Source of the DNA: Callipepla californica brunnescens
Lineage: Eukaryota > Chordata > Aves > Galliformes > Odontophoridae
NCBI GenBank assembly: GCA_023055505.1
Contig: JALIRH010000002.1
Location: forward strand, 24,124,437-24,188,436
DNA length: 64,000 nt
Direction: 5' to 3'
This document shows positions 63,101 to 64,000 of this stretch, one piece after another. The position numbers and the translations under genes were made by a program. Under the pieces are notes generated by a model. The model was not told the origin of the DNA. It was given only the letters and a program-made list of their open reading frames with translations, and did not search any database. Position 1 is the first letter of the stretch. Each line of letters starts with the position of its first letter.

Positions 63101-64000
63101 GGTTATACAAGCATCTGTGAGGAATGGTGCAGATGTATTTCATACCTTTTTGAGTGGTGGGAGATAGGATTTTAGCACGTCTCAAAGTTCTCTCCAGTCC
63201 TGCACGTGTGTGAGTTTCTTTTTAGTATTCAAATGAATTCAGATGGGAAATCAAAGTGTCAACTGAAAATAAAACCTTTCCCTTGGGAAATTTGATTGCA
63301 GTTTTTTTTCAATTCCCCTCTTGTTATTAAAAATTAAAGAACAGAAAATTTGAAGATGCATTTGTGCTGTGCATATGCTAAAAACATATCTAAACAGTTC
63401 TGGTAAGAAACAGATGCTTCAAACAGAGATTTAATCACTTAAAAATAAGAAAGCCCTAATGGCACAATAGCCTCATTTATTCCCATATGGTTATGTTTGT
63501 GTTCTAGAAAAATTAGTATCAGAAATGATTCTGCCTTTATTTTTTAAAGCATGGTAAATATCCAGTGCAATTAAACAACTGTATATCACCGCTGACATTA
63601 AAGAAAGGTGTTTTTTAAAAGTTAATTGGTACTTTCAACATGTATCCTACTTTGTTTTCCACAATTCATACTGTAAAACTGCTAATTAAAATAAAATCTT
63701 ATTCACATTTTAATCTGGTACCTCAGTCAGAATTCCATGTGTTCGGCATTGAGGCAGCCTTCTCCCAAGAGTACTGTAAAGAAGATTAGAGGATTCAGGA
63801 TTCACAGCCTGTTGCAATTGAATAACTAAGAGGATTGTCAAAGAAGCTGCCATGGCAAACCTTTGAAGGAGGAATGTCATGCAGCCTAGGTGATTAGATT
63901 TTCATCGGCACTGCATGAGGAAGTTAGTTTGTTTGGAGCCAATGTCAGTAGATAACTCAGAAAGACAGTGACTTCCTTGAATGTTGTTCTTTCTGTATCT

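Larger units (their letters stand above)
55570..64000 (+). other. CNGB3: CNGB3 intron 3 (continues past the window)
   Basis: Starts with a GTGAGT donor. No acceptor followed by CNGB3-like coding sequence was seen, so the intron appears to exceed 8.4 kb. It contains an old CR1-like piece (56186-56555), a T-run (59169-59184), a GC-richer unidentified segment around 58900-59100, and a possible LTR (about 59750-60150). The 109-codon frame at 56561-56890 is unrecognised. Confidence 0.5.

Overview
This is a stretch of AT-rich vertebrate nuclear DNA, most likely from a bird. The evidence is the repeats: nearly every recognisable interspersed element is a 5'-truncated CR1 LINE, there are ERV long terminal repeats of avian type, and nothing resembles an Alu, L1, MIR or B1/B2. 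Coding density is very low. No bacterial, phage or CRISPR feature is present. Most open reading frames are chance frames, microsatellite frames or remnants of CR1 reverse transcriptase.

The only gene I can support is the 5' end of a gene on the + strand, which I identify as CNGB3 (cone photoreceptor cyclic-nucleotide-gated channel, beta-3 subunit). Three coding exons lie at 41521-41628, 44596-44671 and 55458-55569. Each has canonical splice sites, and the reading frame stays open across both junctions (phases 0, 1, 2). They encode the first 98 complete codons of the lysine/glutamate-rich, probably disordered cytoplasmic N-terminus. The transmembrane, pore and cyclic-nucleotide-binding exons must lie beyond base 64000. 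The identification rests on a short N-terminus, its composition and exon phases, so it is probable rather than certain.

Layout. 1-2 kb: unannotated AT-rich DNA. 2.0-3.8 kb: a CR1 cluster in which a minus-strand CR1 appears to sit inside a plus-strand CR1. 4.4-6.3 kb: two LTRs of one family in the same orientation, each with its own candidate target-site duplication. 6.3-13.3 kb: no gene. 13.3-14.3 kb: a rearranged minus-strand CR1. 14.3-41.3 kb: a gene-poor stretch holding a pure 43-unit GGGAA array (21.9 kb), a probable LTR (24.2 kb), two CR1 pieces (29.2 and 35.2 kb), the only CpG-dense patch in the window (32.6 kb) and, just after it, a polypurine hexanucleotide array of about 365 bp. 41.3-64 kb: the CNGB3 5' region, exons 1-3 and their introns, with several CR1 insertions and one possible LTR in intron 3.

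I found no previously undescribed system. The most useful leads are the lineage-specific CNGB3 N-terminus and its upstream AUGs, the CpG patch beside the long polypurine array, the very long pure GGGAA microsatellite, the nested and back-to-back CR1 arrangements, and two LTR-like segments that share a promoter-like block.
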